From positions 9,821,001 to 9,885,000 of the forward strand of contig NC_077247.1 of assembly GCF_947179165.1 (NCBI RefSeq): 64,000 bases of DNA, given 5' to 3'. Source of the DNA: Solanum dulcamara. Taxonomy: Eukaryota > Streptophyta > Magnoliopsida > Solanales > Solanaceae. The position numbers and the translations under genes are program-made. A model generated the notes under the pieces. The model searched no databases. It was not told where the DNA came from and saw only the letters and a program-made list of their open reading frames with translations. This document shows positions 1 to 11,177 of the stretch, piece after piece (within the stretch, counting starts at the first letter, position 1; each line of letters starts with the position of its first letter).

Positions 1-860
1 GGAGGAGGATTATTGGTGGAACCTTATCCCACAAATCGTTACCCACCTTAGCCTTTGCCATTGTTACCATAATCAGACCTTTGAGAGTTAAACCCTCCAC
101 CATCCACTCTAGCCTTTTTGAACCCCCTTGATCTCTCTCTAAGCTTCTTTTCTTCAATTTGTTCTACATAAGTAATTAACCGAGAGATGTCCATCTCCTT
201 GACCAACATGGCCGTTTTGCACTCCTTAGACCCCAAGCTTGAGACACTAAAGATAAACTTGCTCATCCTAGCTCTTGGGTCGAAGACCATAAAGGGAAAA
301 TACTTTGACAACTTAGTGAATTTGAGAGTTTACTCCTCACGCTGATACTCCCTTGATGGAGGTTGATGAACTCTTGGATTTTGGCCTCCCTTAGCTCCAA
401 TGGGAAGAAGCGGTCTAGGAAGACACATTTGAACTTTTCCTATCCTATCGGCCCTATTTCTTTATCCCTCTCAACAACCCATTGTTTATACCATACTCGA
501 GCCACACCTTTGAGTTGATAAGCCACTAGCTTGACCTTCTCATTTAGTGGCACACCCATGATAGCCACAATACTGTATACCTCATTAATGAACTCCATAG
601 GGTCCTCATTTAGTTTAGAACCATCGAACTTGGGAGGATTCATCCTTTTGAAAATCCCAAATCCTAGAGATTGGATTTTGCATTTGGGGAGGAGGAACAC
701 CTATATGCCCTTGGTTGGCAATGACTTGAGCTAACAAAGTAATAACATTGCAAAAATCAGCATGGGTTTCCCCCTCCTCATGATGTGAGGCATTGGAAAC
801 CAAAGGAGTTTGGTCTTCATTGTCAACCCTTGCTCTTCGAAGTGATCTTTCACGAGTCAT
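1..860 (-). pseudogene. gag pseudogene fragment (element A)
   Basis: Capsid/nucleocapsid polyprotein of a Ty3/gypsy element, N-terminal part only. The likely start is the ATG at 858-860 (MTRERSLRRARV). A charged N-terminus is followed, after a frame change near 650-700, by the conserved capsid segment beginning RMNPPKFDGS with the AYQLKGVARVWY block (about 640-440). A third frame (311-48) carries the MSKFIFSV...KECKTAMLV and DISRLITYVEQIEEKK blocks that normally precede the zinc knuckle. At least two frameshifts and several stops separate these blocks, so it cannot make a full Gag. The same blocks, in the same order, occur in the gag of element I at 52174-53177. The nucleocapsid end lies beyond the left edge. 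Identification as gag is firm; the family name is inferred. Confidence 0.85.
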
Positions 861-1057
861 TATCTAGATAACTCAAAATGGGTTATTAGTTAAAGGAAAG
901 CTTAGGATACTCTAAGGCACGACATAAATTTGAAAGAAGTGAAAATTTTCCTAAACACCTCATAGTCTTCTATTGATAACTGTGGGGACTTCACAACCAT
1001 GAACAAGACCCTATTCGATGCAGTATATTAGACTCCAAGGACCATTCAAAACCTCGG

Positions 1058-1069
1058 GCTCTGATACGA
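1058..1069 (-). other. Primer binding site, element A
   Basis: On the minus strand it reads TCGTATCAGAGC, one base off the usual plant initiator-Met tRNA site TGGTATCAGAGC. It lies four bases after the LTR end (CATGACA), the expected place for minus-strand priming. Confidence 0.8.
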
Positions 1070-1073
1070 AGTT

Positions 1074-2298
1074 TGTCATGACCCAAGCCTAGGGCCTATA
1101 CGTCACATGGCGAATGAGGAACTCAAAAGTACCTCAAATAAGCCTCTTAGCATTCTTTTAGCCTTTCATAGGTAATCATGATAAATAAACAAGTGGAAAT
1201 AATAATAGTAAATCTTCAACTTACATATGTCCAATAATATCTCTAACTTTTAGATTTAACGGGGCTCAGACAAGTCCCTAGCTCACTGTTAATCATAATA
1301 GAGGAAATGCCATAGTAAAATATCTTAATATATGATAAGCTAGAAAAATAAAGGAGTATTGTTCCCAGAATATGGGAACTGACCAAAAGTAGTCTTCAAC
1401 GGAATCTCAACTAGCCACGTGGAGGAGAACGAGGAGGAGCACTAGTCCCTACATGGTGATATCATGTAGGCAAAAGAATATGCGTTAGTACTTTGAATGT
1501 ACTAAGTATGTAAGGATGCATGAACATTTAGGAAACATTAAATCATTTATGTAATATGGAACATAATGTAATGCATGCATAATAAATCATATGAATATCC
1601 TTTAAAATATTTATTTTGTGGAAAAATGACCATAATCGACATTTAAGACCATGCGAGCTATTACATGGAATCCAACATAACCCCCCATGTTGGTCGGAGA
1701 GACTACTTGCCGGGTAGAACTCCATCAACTTAATTCATTTCTTTAACTTTAACTTTAAGGGCTTTCGTTGATCCATTAGCCTAAGCCTACAAGGGCTCCT
1801 ATGTTGGCACATAGTTAATGAGACAAGGGATTGCTACTGGGATTCCCTTACCGAATCCCACCTCAATGATTCATTTGGTTCTAAGTCAATCCCACAGAAT
1901 AGTTTAATACTTTAAAATAGTCATAACATATAGTTTGAAAATTCAAAACATCATATTCGGTAGAATAACTCATTAATACATTTGGTAATTCAAATATGCA
2001 AGAAATATCCTTATTGCATAAAGAATATATTATTTATATGATTTCATCATTCTTTTTTTTCATAAGACTCCCTTTTGATTATAGACATTCCTTTCATAAA
2101 TATTCATTTGGAGTCAAAGCTTTTAATCACCTAAATATTCATAAAAGTTGTAGGTAATGATATTGTGGTTACGCAGAAATTTTAATCACCTAAGTTGGAC
2201 CAACCTATTAAAAGTTATGCCCAAAATACAGAGGCTATATTATTTCTTTTTTGGCGAGAATTAAAATATCGTATACAATGTTTTTAGGGGATGTTACA
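1074..2298 (-). repeat. 5' LTR of element A (1225 bp)
   Basis: On the minus strand it starts TGTAACATCC and ends CATGACA, giving proper TG...CA ends. It is followed by a primer site and gag. A block around 1640-1740 matches, in reverse, the LTR of element I near 58180-58280, so the two LTRs are homologous although of different length (1225 versus about 2013 bp). Confidence 0.85.
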
Positions 2299-4323
2299 AA
2301 AACCAAGACAAGAGTCATATCAAGTACCTTTTGATTGCCACTATAGATTAGGTCAAAATGAAACTTTTGGAATCATATTCCTATATCAAGTCATCATCCA
2401 ATATCTTTTGGGAATCAAGAAGTTGACTATCCTAGTGGCTTTAACAAGACGAACTTTCTTGGAATCGTATACACTTCATCTATTTATTTCATAAAGGTCA
2501 TTTCAAAAAGAAAGGGAGATTAGCTTTACATACTTACTACTTCCCAATATATACAAAAACTTAAGAAGCAATAGCTCAATTATTGTAGGAGTTCCATTAT
2601 TAGAGGATGAGTAAGAAACACTTAGCAATGGAGTCACCTCTGAGATTGTATCATCTTTTACATACATCAAGGACATGCCAAAAGAAGAGAAAGGATATGC
2701 TTTATATACTCTCTAATTTACCTCATGGAGTCATCATATACTTATGTGGAAATATGTCAAAAGGAAAGAAGGGTATCTTTACCTACTTATGCCAAATACA
2801 TGCCAAAAGAAAGGAGGTAGCTTCACATACCTCTTACGGATTACTCTTAACCACGTTCGCCCCGTCGTCTCTTGTACCTATTTAACATGAAAGTAATATT
2901 GAGGTTTATAACCTTTATCTTCCCATTTTCCAAATCCACAACCAAGTATCCATAGGAATCATTTCCTTATCTACTTCCCTCGACAAGTTTATTACTACTT
3001 CCAAAGTTACCAAAAATCTGCCAGCATATCCCCTATAACTTTCCCTATCCAACTGCTAATCTTAGCAGCCATATTACCAACAACAACTAGAAGCTATATA
3101 TACAATCAAATTACCTCAAAATTACTCAATACAACTCCAAACAACTAGCTCAAAACTATGATACCAACATAGAGTTTTTAACCTTTATTTCGTAAAACCT
3201 TTAACAATACAAAACGGAGGGTCATGTGGATGAAACCAGAAGTAACCACACATATTTTAGAACACTTTCCATACCTGAAACACATAATCAACAAAGCTGC
3301 AGCTGCAGCACCACAATCACAACACAGTACTCGACTCCGATTTAACTATAACGACTTCAATTTAGTTTATTTCTAACGTCAAGCATGCTTATGCAATTTT
3401 TCCACTTCCAACCTTATTTAAGAAATGTAATATACCACATAAACACATCATAAACTCCAATTTGAAAGGGAAAACCTTACCTTGCCTGAAACGTGCCAAA
3501 ACTCACCTTGAAAGTTCTTCTAGCGTGAGTAAAACTTCGTGGCTATTTATTAACCTTTTGGTGATACTCTAAACCATGATTTTACTTACTAAAACCTTCA
3601 TACCATCATGGTATAACCTAGATAATTAATTCATAGAACAAAATTAGAAAACTTACTTTTTTCTCCCCTTGGTTGCCACTATTTTCTCTCTAGCTATAGG
3701 GTTTCTTCTTTTCTTTTTTTTCTCTTGAATTTTCTAGAAAAGTATGGAACTAATGAGTCATAAGACACACATATATATAGGCTACTTTAGGGGGTGACAC
3801 ATGTCAAACCCTAAGTGGTGACGCATGTCAAGCCCTCACTGGGCCAACACACCACCTCCTCCAACCATGAGCTGCCATATGGTATGTGGGGGCCCACCCC
3901 TTGCTCTAGCTAATGCCACGTGGCACTCTCCCATTCTTCCACATGTCACCTTCTTTTCCCTCTCGTGGGTTCATAATATTGTCTTACTTTACGAACCTAT
4001 GTAATCCTTGCTACGTAAACTTGGTATGTACTCAAGTAGCTTAAGTATGTAAGATTTCCAAGTTGTAGCTTAAGTAAGTAAGTCGAGTCCTAAGACTCAT
4101 TATTTGGTCTCCAACTTTTTCCGGATTCTTATGACCCTGTTCCCAATCTTCTCTATTATAGAGTATCTCATTCTCCTTTCCTTAGAGTTATTTGATAACG
4201 TCATGCATTATCCGGCTCACATGTGACTTCTAAGAAGCTTAAGAGCCTTTCAAGAAACTTAAGAGCTTAAGAAGCATATGTAAATTAGGAACCTTCTAAG
4301 GTACAAAAGTATTGGGTATAACA
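2299..4323 (-). repeat. 3' LTR of element B, truncated
   Basis: Starts (minus strand) TGTTATACCC at 4323 and runs down to the junction with element A. It matches the right-hand part of B's own 5' LTR (about 29800-31843) block for block, with substantial divergence by eye. The missing LTR end is left of element A, outside the window. Confidence 0.8.
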
Positions 4324-4338
4324 TCCTTCTCCCCTTTA
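4324..4338 (-). other. Polypurine tract, element B
   Basis: On the minus strand, AAAGGGGAGAAGGA lies directly before the 3' LTR start, where plus-strand DNA synthesis begins. A decayed copy of the AGGACAAATGT hairpin half seen in the other elements precedes it. Confidence 0.7.
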
Positions 4339-4494
4339 GAACATTTGTCCTCTAATATGAACCAAAAACCTTCCTCAAGATCTTATACAGATTATAGGGA
4401 AATTTCTTTCTATGACAATAATGCATACTTTCCTCACGTAACCAATATAAGAGTTTGGAAGTTGGGATTACCTTTAGACGTAGAGAATAGGTAT

Positions 4495-4661
4495 AAATAA
4501 TTGTGTTTCATTTCCTTTTCAGCTTCCCAGGTCATTTCTTTGCGATTCTTATTTCACCACCGCACCTTGACAGAAGCTACATCCTTAGTCTGCAACCTTC
4601 TAATTTGCCGATCCAAGATGGCAATAGGCTATTCCTCATAGGATAACTCTTCCATTTCGTG
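4495..4661 (-). pseudogene. Chromodomain remnant of integrase (element B)
   Basis: Reading minus-strand from 4661, the frame gives a tail with the blocks EELSYEE, PIAILDRQIRRL, KDVASVKVRW and MTWEAEKEMKH, which is the end of chromovirus integrase (chromodomain following the GPY/F module). The chromodomain guides integration to modified chromatin in this group. Two in-frame stops (after SYEE and after KVRW) break it and no catalytic core remains upstream. It shows that this otherwise non-coding element descends from an autonomous chromovirus. The matching relics in C and D lie at the same place relative to the 3' LTR. Confidence 0.7.
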
Positions 4662-7098
4662 TACATCATTTATGGGACATACTCTAGCTCTACTTCTCTT
4701 GGTTAAATCATTTCGCAATTTTCTTATCCCATCTTGTCCCAGCTTGTAAGAGTCTAGATACGTTATCTTGTGTCATCTTTTACCTTTACAAGAATATGAG
4801 AGGGTGCTCAACTTAAACTAAGAAATATCTTAGTATCGTCTCGGTAGGTCTCATATGTTACCTTGCCTTTTCCTCCCTTATCCTACAATTGACATCGGGG
4901 TAGATCTTTGGTCCAACCGTGGCCATGTATTACTTTTCCCTTAACACGAATTCCATTTCGATAGTTTGGATAAACCCATATTTGCATCTCTCATCTCCTA
5001 TCATAGGGGGTTTTCTATTCCTTCACCTTAGTTATTTATCTATCGCAACATCGTTTGCAACCAACTGTATAGCCACCATGTTGGCTTTTGCTTTAGCATA
5101 GTATTGTTATCCTTTCTAGTATCTCTTAAGTTATTCAATACCATTCTCTTGTCATTGCAGGCTTCTACAAAAGGACACTACCTCAAATACTATTCTGACT
5201 TCTTATCCAATCATTGCTGGCTTTTAGATCTCACTAACTAGTTTTGGACAAGAATCTTACTGAAGTTCAAGCATCCATCTCAAATATGTTTCCATATTAA
5301 TTGCCTCCATCTTACCCTTGCAGTTTTCTCACTTGCTTCCTTCTATTAGAGGGTACTCATACTTTTATCCGCTTATACCTTGCTTTATGTCTCTATATCC
5401 AGTCTTAAATTCGTCCAATCTCTTCCCCAATCTACTTGGTACTATATCATGTCCCCATCTTTCTATATATTTTATAACTTGATTATCCACGTACGGAACC
5501 TTGGCTAAAGCATGAAGAGACGAGAACCTTTTCGTACATAATGTGATTAGTACTTGAATAATATGACCCATGAAACAACTCATCCAAGACCACATTCTAC
5601 TTATCTTTATCAAAGGTTAATTCACACTTGTAGTCATTCCAATTTTAATTAGGCAACACTTCTATTCCCACGATGATTGTCCAAGGGTCTCTTGGAGTAT
5701 TAGCTTTATCCCAACCTATATCCTTCGTTCCTTGGGGTTAATGTAGGTTGCACCATTTATTCCTTAAGTTGGCCATCTTTGTCTTTTAAGGGTTCCACTA
5801 TTTTGGGGTAACGTTGTGTGCACGCACCATTCCTTTATACCTTATACCCCTTGCCCTTACTGTGTACCCAACACCGGCTTTTAATTTTCTCAACAACATA
5901 CCAAGTTCGCCTCAATCAGAGCCTTACCTTATAACCTTGTAGTCGCATTACACTTCTAAGTTCATATTGGACGTCCCTCTTTCGTTCCGTATCTGTATTC
6001 ATTTAATCATATCTATCTTGGGTGCTTCTATAGATTTCTCTTATCATTTATCCCGTCTATGTCTATCTTTTATTCCACACAAGAGGGATCTTATACTACC
6101 TTTGTGTTATTTAGAACGCATTACTTCGACATAATCCTTTTTCTTATTCCCAAAACATATTCTGTCCATCCATCTTTATTTATATCACACCAATCATTCC
6201 CTAACACCCATTCTATCTTATTGCTCATCCTTTTATAGCTTGGTCTTTCGTAGTTCCATCACTTTTAGCATTCGTATCTTCGGCTACACATGTCATGACC
6301 TATTGTAACACTATCATCTTGCTTTCTTCTTGCTTACTCCTTTCAGTTACTCTTTCTTTCCTTGTTCTCGCTATCATTTCCTTTATCACATAATCTTTAT
6401 TCGCAAGTTTCCCTACAGAACATGATAAGTCTTTCTTATTTGTTCCCTAGCTCGCTTTTCCATTTCAGACTTACCCTTATATTCTTATTACATGGACCAC
6501 GTCCTATGACTAGCTAATTTCTTTCTAAGCTTTACTTATTTTCATAATGATCCTCGTTATATTCACATCATATCCGGTTCGTATTCCACCCCATAGTGTA
6601 ATACTTCTTAACCTTTTTCATGATTCTTACTATGGGTTACTTACCCTTCTTAGTTAGTCTTATCCTTAATATCTCCCAAGCTGTCCTATTAATACTTCAT
6701 ATTCATCACAATTCTGTTTCCCTTGCACTCTTGTCTTAATCATACTATTACTCCTTTTAATTATAGTTCGTCACAGTTTATCCCCGTGTATCAATTCCAT
6801 CGGTGCCTTAATATATCATTCTATCCAGAACTACCAGTCTTCTCGAAATCATCTCCCTAGGGTCACAAGTCTTTTCCAACTTCGGTTTAACATATTAACA
6901 TTGACCTCCTAGTTTCTATTGCCATTAATTTAGCAATTAACTTATTTCTCGAGGTCAGCCATACTCGTAGTTTAGTCAAATCTCATCATTATTATGGGCA
7001 CATCCTTTCAAGACATACTACAACCCTGTATCTCATTTTCTTTTTATTTCTAAGAAAATTTAGGCAGAGTTTCCTCTGAATTTCTTACTATCTCAAAT

Positions 7099-7148
7099 CT
7101 GTACACAGAAAATACTAATAGTGCCTCACAGAGAAAACATATATAAAG

Positions 7149-7186
<38 letters not shown>

Positions 7187-7247
7187 TATCACATCATATC
7201 GCAGCCACACAGGGCGCCCACAATCAACATTATGAAAATGGACTTAC
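7099..7247 (-). other. Predicted leader intron, element B
   Basis: On the minus strand a GAG|GTAAGT donor (7247 downward) and a TACAG acceptor after a T-rich run (ending 7099) match the positions of predicted introns in C, D and F. It contains the AT microsatellite. Splicing is inferred, not shown. Confidence 0.45.
7139..7185. repeat. (AT)n microsatellite
   Basis: A nearly pure AT dinucleotide run of about 45 bp within the leader of element B. The equivalent place in D and C has only a short TATATATA stretch, so it expanded after insertion. Confidence 0.9.
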
Positions 7248-7615
7248 CTCGTACGTCCACTAGAACTTCCACTGTTACATTTTCCTGTCTACTCTTCCTT
7301 TCAATTTACAACTTTACATTTTAGTTCTACTTCAATACCTTACCCAACAGATATCTTTCGTGCCTTTGCTTACCTACGTGCCTTGTGACTTCCAATATCG
7401 CTAGTCTCTTCCTTCCGTTTTTATCATCCTTCTGTTAACATCCAAGGTTAATATAAGGAGTTTTCCTATGACTCGGATCTATTGCACGATCTTAGTTATG
7501 GAAGAAAGGTAATATCTTAAATGTCTTGTAGCCTCCTGTTTATAGATGTGGCGCACAACACACCAATAAACAAGACTCTACTAGACATGGTCTGTAGACA
7601 CTCCAAGGAAGGACT

Positions 7616-7627
7616 GCTCTAATACCA
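7616..7627 (-). other. Primer binding site, element B
   Basis: Minus strand reads TGGTATTAGAGC, one base off the initiator-Met tRNA site, four bases after the LTR end at 7632. Confidence 0.8.
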
Positions 7628-7631
7628 CTTT

Positions 7632-8125
7632 TATCACGACCCAAGTCCACAGGCCGTGACTGGGGTCTGACCTGGACCCCCCTCTACTAACTATCAAATA
7701 TAAGGACTATACACCAGAACCCCCATGGGAGATAACCTATGTGCCTACATATAGCCTCTTTCATTTACATCATGTCATGAAAGGGCATGCAAGCCGACAC
7801 ACTGCCTTACCATAATAACATTTGCAATATGCTGTATAGGTACAACTGAAACAAACTTTTAACCAACCCATGTACATATGTCTACAGACCTCTAAGAATA
7901 TCAATGGTAACATATGGCGGTAAAGGGCCCTGTTGTACCAGTAAACAAATAATTATATACATCGAGGGTTAGTACAAAAACTAGGCTTCGACACAATAGA
8001 GCACTTTTGAACTGATGAGTGGAACTCCTACGCTAGCGGATCCCCAAAGTGTGTATCTGTACCTACGGGCATGAACGCAGCCCCTCGAGAAAGAGGGGTC
8101 AGTACGACATATGTACTGAGTATAT
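7632..8125 (-). repeat. 5' LTR of element B, 3' portion
   Basis: The LTR end next to the primer site (terminal TG on the plus strand has become TA at 7632). It contains the hairpin pair seen in all large LTRs and is cut at 8125 by element C. It continues at 29087. Confidence 0.8.
8121..8125. repeat. Target site duplication TATAT, left of element C
   Basis: TATAT directly before the TGTTACACC start of C; the second copy is at 29082-29086. Both flanks are element B LTR sequence. Confidence 0.85.
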
Positions 8126-10557
8126 TGTTACACCCCACACTTGTGAACCTTGAAACGTATTTTTAATCTTTTTAAAGATGGCTAGGAGACCCCTACTATC
8201 CACACACATCAACCAACTCTACAGAAAGAAGAATGTGATACTCCATAGTAGGGAAGGTTGGAAATAGAGCCATAAAAATTCGAAAGGAATTGGAGGCCAA
8301 GTGATGAGTTGTAGGACTCGGTTTACCCACGTAAGCTACTAACTGGGTAGTCTTACATACTTAAGCTATTGGAGTACGTACCAAGCTTGCGTAGCATGGA
8401 TTATATAGGCTCTAAAAATAAGACCAGATTACGAACCCACGAGGAAGAGGATAAGGCGACATGTGGAAGCCTAGGAAGGCGACACGTGACATCACCTCAA
8501 GCAAGAAGATGACCCACCTGCTTGGGGTCAAGTAGGTGAACCATCTGCTTGGGAAGGTGGACCCCAGGCCATGTGGCAGCCCCTTATTGGCAGCATGTAT
8601 GTGTTGGCCCAATAGGGGCCGAACACGTGTCAACCTTAGGGGATGACATGTGTCACTTCCAAATGCAACATATATCTACATGTATTGTGACTAAGGACTT
8701 CATTTTTTTTCTAAAACTTCAGCCAAAGAGAGAAACAAAAACGTGAAGAACAAAACAACAAGGCAGCCATGGTTTAGAAGAATTAAAGGTGAGTTCTTCA
8801 CTTTTCCTATATGAATTAATTATCTACGGTATTCCCTAAGCATGTGGATATGTATATATGTATTTTACGATGTTTACGGAACCAAAACTTCAGCTTTACA
8901 ATTGGAAACTTGGAAGAAAGGAGAAGAGAAAAATGTAGAGGGGCAAAGGAGGGAGCTACGGGGTTTGCTCCAAGAAAGAGGTAAGGCCCAATTTTGTTTT
9001 GTGAATTAATTATTCAGGGTATACCATGGCTACATAATAGTGTTTAATGGAATAAAATTCCAATTGGGGCAGCGGATAAGTAACACGAACAGCCCGCTCA
9101 ATTTCAGCGCGTTTGAAGAAGTTCCGAGTTGCGATTTGGCAATTTTGGCCAAAATCGAGTAAGGTAAGGTTTCTCCTTTCAAATTGAAATTTATGGTGTT
9201 GTTATGGAGTGTGTTATACACCTTGTGTGTGTCTGGAAACGTGAAAATGGTATAGGAAAGCTTGGCGTTGGAGACAAACCAAATTGTAGTCGTTATAGTT
9301 GAATTATAATCGAAGTAAAGTGTTGTTCTTGTGAGTTGTTTCTTCAGGGGTGTGGTGTGTTGTTTCAGGGCCTAAATATGTTCTAAAGAAGTTTAAGGTG
9401 CTGCTGGTTGAAACCACATGAACCCTCGTTTCGTATAATTAAAGGTGTTACAAAATAAAGGCTGGGCACCCTATTTTGGATATCGTATTTTTGAGCAAGT
9501 CGTTTGGAGTTTGTATTGTGTAATGTTGGTGTGAATTGCTTGTATACATGTTTCAGGTTTTTTTTTCGTTGTCTGTAGTTATTAGGGGTGTGATTGGAAA
9601 TTTGGATAGGGCACGTTATAGGAGAGGTGCTGCCCAATTTTCGTTAACGCCTTAACTAACTAAAGAACTAGTCGAGGAAACGAACAAGGAAATAGATTCC
9701 AATAATACTAAGGTGAAACTGAAGGTGCTGGAAAGTCAAGAGTGGTTGATATTTATATTACTTCCATGTTGAATAGGTTCAAAGGACGACGAGCGAACGT
9801 GATGAAGAGGAACTCATACGTGGTATGTAAAGCTTTCTCTTGGCATGTTTTGGTATAAGTACATACAACTATCTTTGTTTCCTTTTGGCAAGTCTTAGCC
9901 TTAAGTGAATTGTATGTGGAATGTGGGGATAATTCCATTCGCAGAACTCCAGGTATGCCTCATAATCCCTAACTACAGTTAGGTGTTGACACCCCTACAA
10001 GAATTGAGCATTGCCTATTAAGGCTTCTACGTGCTAAAGAGTAGTGTATGGGAAACTATCTTTCCTTTCTCTTGATATGTACTTGGTATGGAAATGAGAT
10101 TACGATGCCATAGTTGTTCACCGAGACCCAGGATGGGCCGGGTATGTGATATGTATATAATGACCACCTGAAGGAAAGTACAGACTATATAGATTTACTC
10201 TCTTTCTTTTCTGGCATGTCTTAGTGGTAAGTTAAATATGATGTGAGCTCCGGAGTAACTCCATTCTTAACATCTCCTATTTACTTTTGAATATCGAACT
10301 CTGATAATAGTTGAACTATTTCCCTGGAAACTTCTATATGTTTGATTCAGCTGGATCTACATGATATATGATATATGTTATTATGTTATAGCAGCCTTAT
10401 CGGCTTGCGTGCCCTATTATGTTGTGATACAAATGAAAAGAGCTACAGGTTTATGAAAATGGTATCACCCAGTGGGGCTCTGTTACATGATATTGTTTTA
10501 TTTACAGTTCAATGTGACCATAGCTGATAGATATGTATATGGGGTTGGGTCGTAACA
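8126..10557 (+). repeat. 5' LTR of element C (2432 bp, internally deleted)
   Basis: Matches the 3' LTR at 25778-29081 closely but lacks about 870 bp: sequence jumps at about 10340 from the equivalent of 27960 to the equivalent of 28830, with a shared GTT at the joint. The deletion removed the double hairpin. G-box cores CACGTG lie at 8483-8488 and 8624-8629, upstream of an AT-rich TATA-like stretch near 8670. Confidence 0.85.
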
Positions 10558-10561
10558 AAAG

Positions 10562-10573
10562 TGGTATCAGAGA
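10562..10573 (+). other. Primer binding site, element C
   Basis: TGGTATCAGAGA, one base off the initiator-Met tRNA site, four bases after the LTR end CGTAACA. Confidence 0.8.
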
Positions 10574-10636
10574 AGTTCTTCCTTGGATTGTCTGCAGACC
10601 GTGTCTAGTAGAGTCTTGATTATTGATGTGTTACGC

Positions 10637-10641
10637 GTCAC
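10637..10641. repeat. Target site duplication GTCAC, left of element D
   Basis: GTCAC directly before D's TGTTACACC; the second copy is at 21640-21644. Removing D restores the normal leader of C, comparable to D's own leader at 14270-14320. Confidence 0.9.
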
Positions 10642-11065
10642 TGTTACACCCCACATCTTTGAACTCGGAAGGTCCCTTAAGTTACTTAGAAGCTAGTATG
10701 TGAGCCACTTAAGTTACGACACTATCAAACGGCTCTAAGGAAGGGAGAATGTGATACCCCATACTAGAGAAGGTTGGAGATGAAATCATAAGAATCCGGA
10801 AGGAATTGGAGGCCAAGTAATGGGTCGTAGGACTCGATTTATCTACGTAAGCTACTAACTTGGAAGTCTTACACACTTAAGCTATTGGAGTACGTACCAA
10901 GCTTGGGTAGCATGGGTTACATAGGCTCTTAAAATAAGACGAGATTACGAACCTACGAGAGGGAGCAAAAACTAGTTTCCGAACTTACGAAAGTGAAGCA
11001 AGCAGGTGAAAAGAAAGCAGGTGACAAGCAGGCAGGTGACTCACCTACTTGGGATGGACCCCACG

Positions 11066-11177
11066 CTGCCACGTGGCAGTTTTGTGTTGGAAGCTTGGAT
11101 GAGGTGTCACCCTAGGAGGCTGCCACGTGTCACCCTAGGGGCTGCCACGTGTCACCTCCTAAGGAGGTATATATATA
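11066..11177 (+). promoter_or_regulatory. LTR promoter: three G-boxes and a TATA box
   Basis: CACGTG cores at 11070-11075, 11124-11129 and 11146-11151, the last two within CCACGTGTC (an ABRE/G-box form), lie 17-98 bp before TATATATATA at 11168-11177. G-boxes bind plant bZIP and bHLH factors, so light or abscisic acid response is possible; this is inference. The 3' LTR copy keeps two of the three cores. Confidence 0.55.

Larger units (their letters stand above)
1..2298 (-). mobile_element. Element A: 5' part of a Ty3/gypsy retrotransposon
   Basis: Reading on the minus strand, this has a 5' LTR (1074-2298), a primer binding site, a leader (861-1057) and a gag gene that runs off the left edge. 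It interrupts the 3' LTR of element B: sequence just right of 2298 matches the B-type LTR copy near 29800 and continues to 4323. Its gag and LTR are recognisably related to element I (50342-58913), so it is the same broad chromovirus lineage. The rest of pol and the 3' LTR are outside the window, so the target duplication cannot be checked. Confidence 0.85.
4324..7631 (-). repeat. Internal region of element B, mostly non-coding
   Basis: About 3.3 kb with no usable reading frame on either strand. Blocks match the internal region of D in reverse: 7080-7250 with 14590-14790, 5480-5540 with about 15820-15880, and 5110-5170 with about 16210-16280. Only the pol tail at 4495-4661 is recognisable as protein. 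I found no 5S rRNA-like sequence here, unlike C, D and F. Confidence 0.65.
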
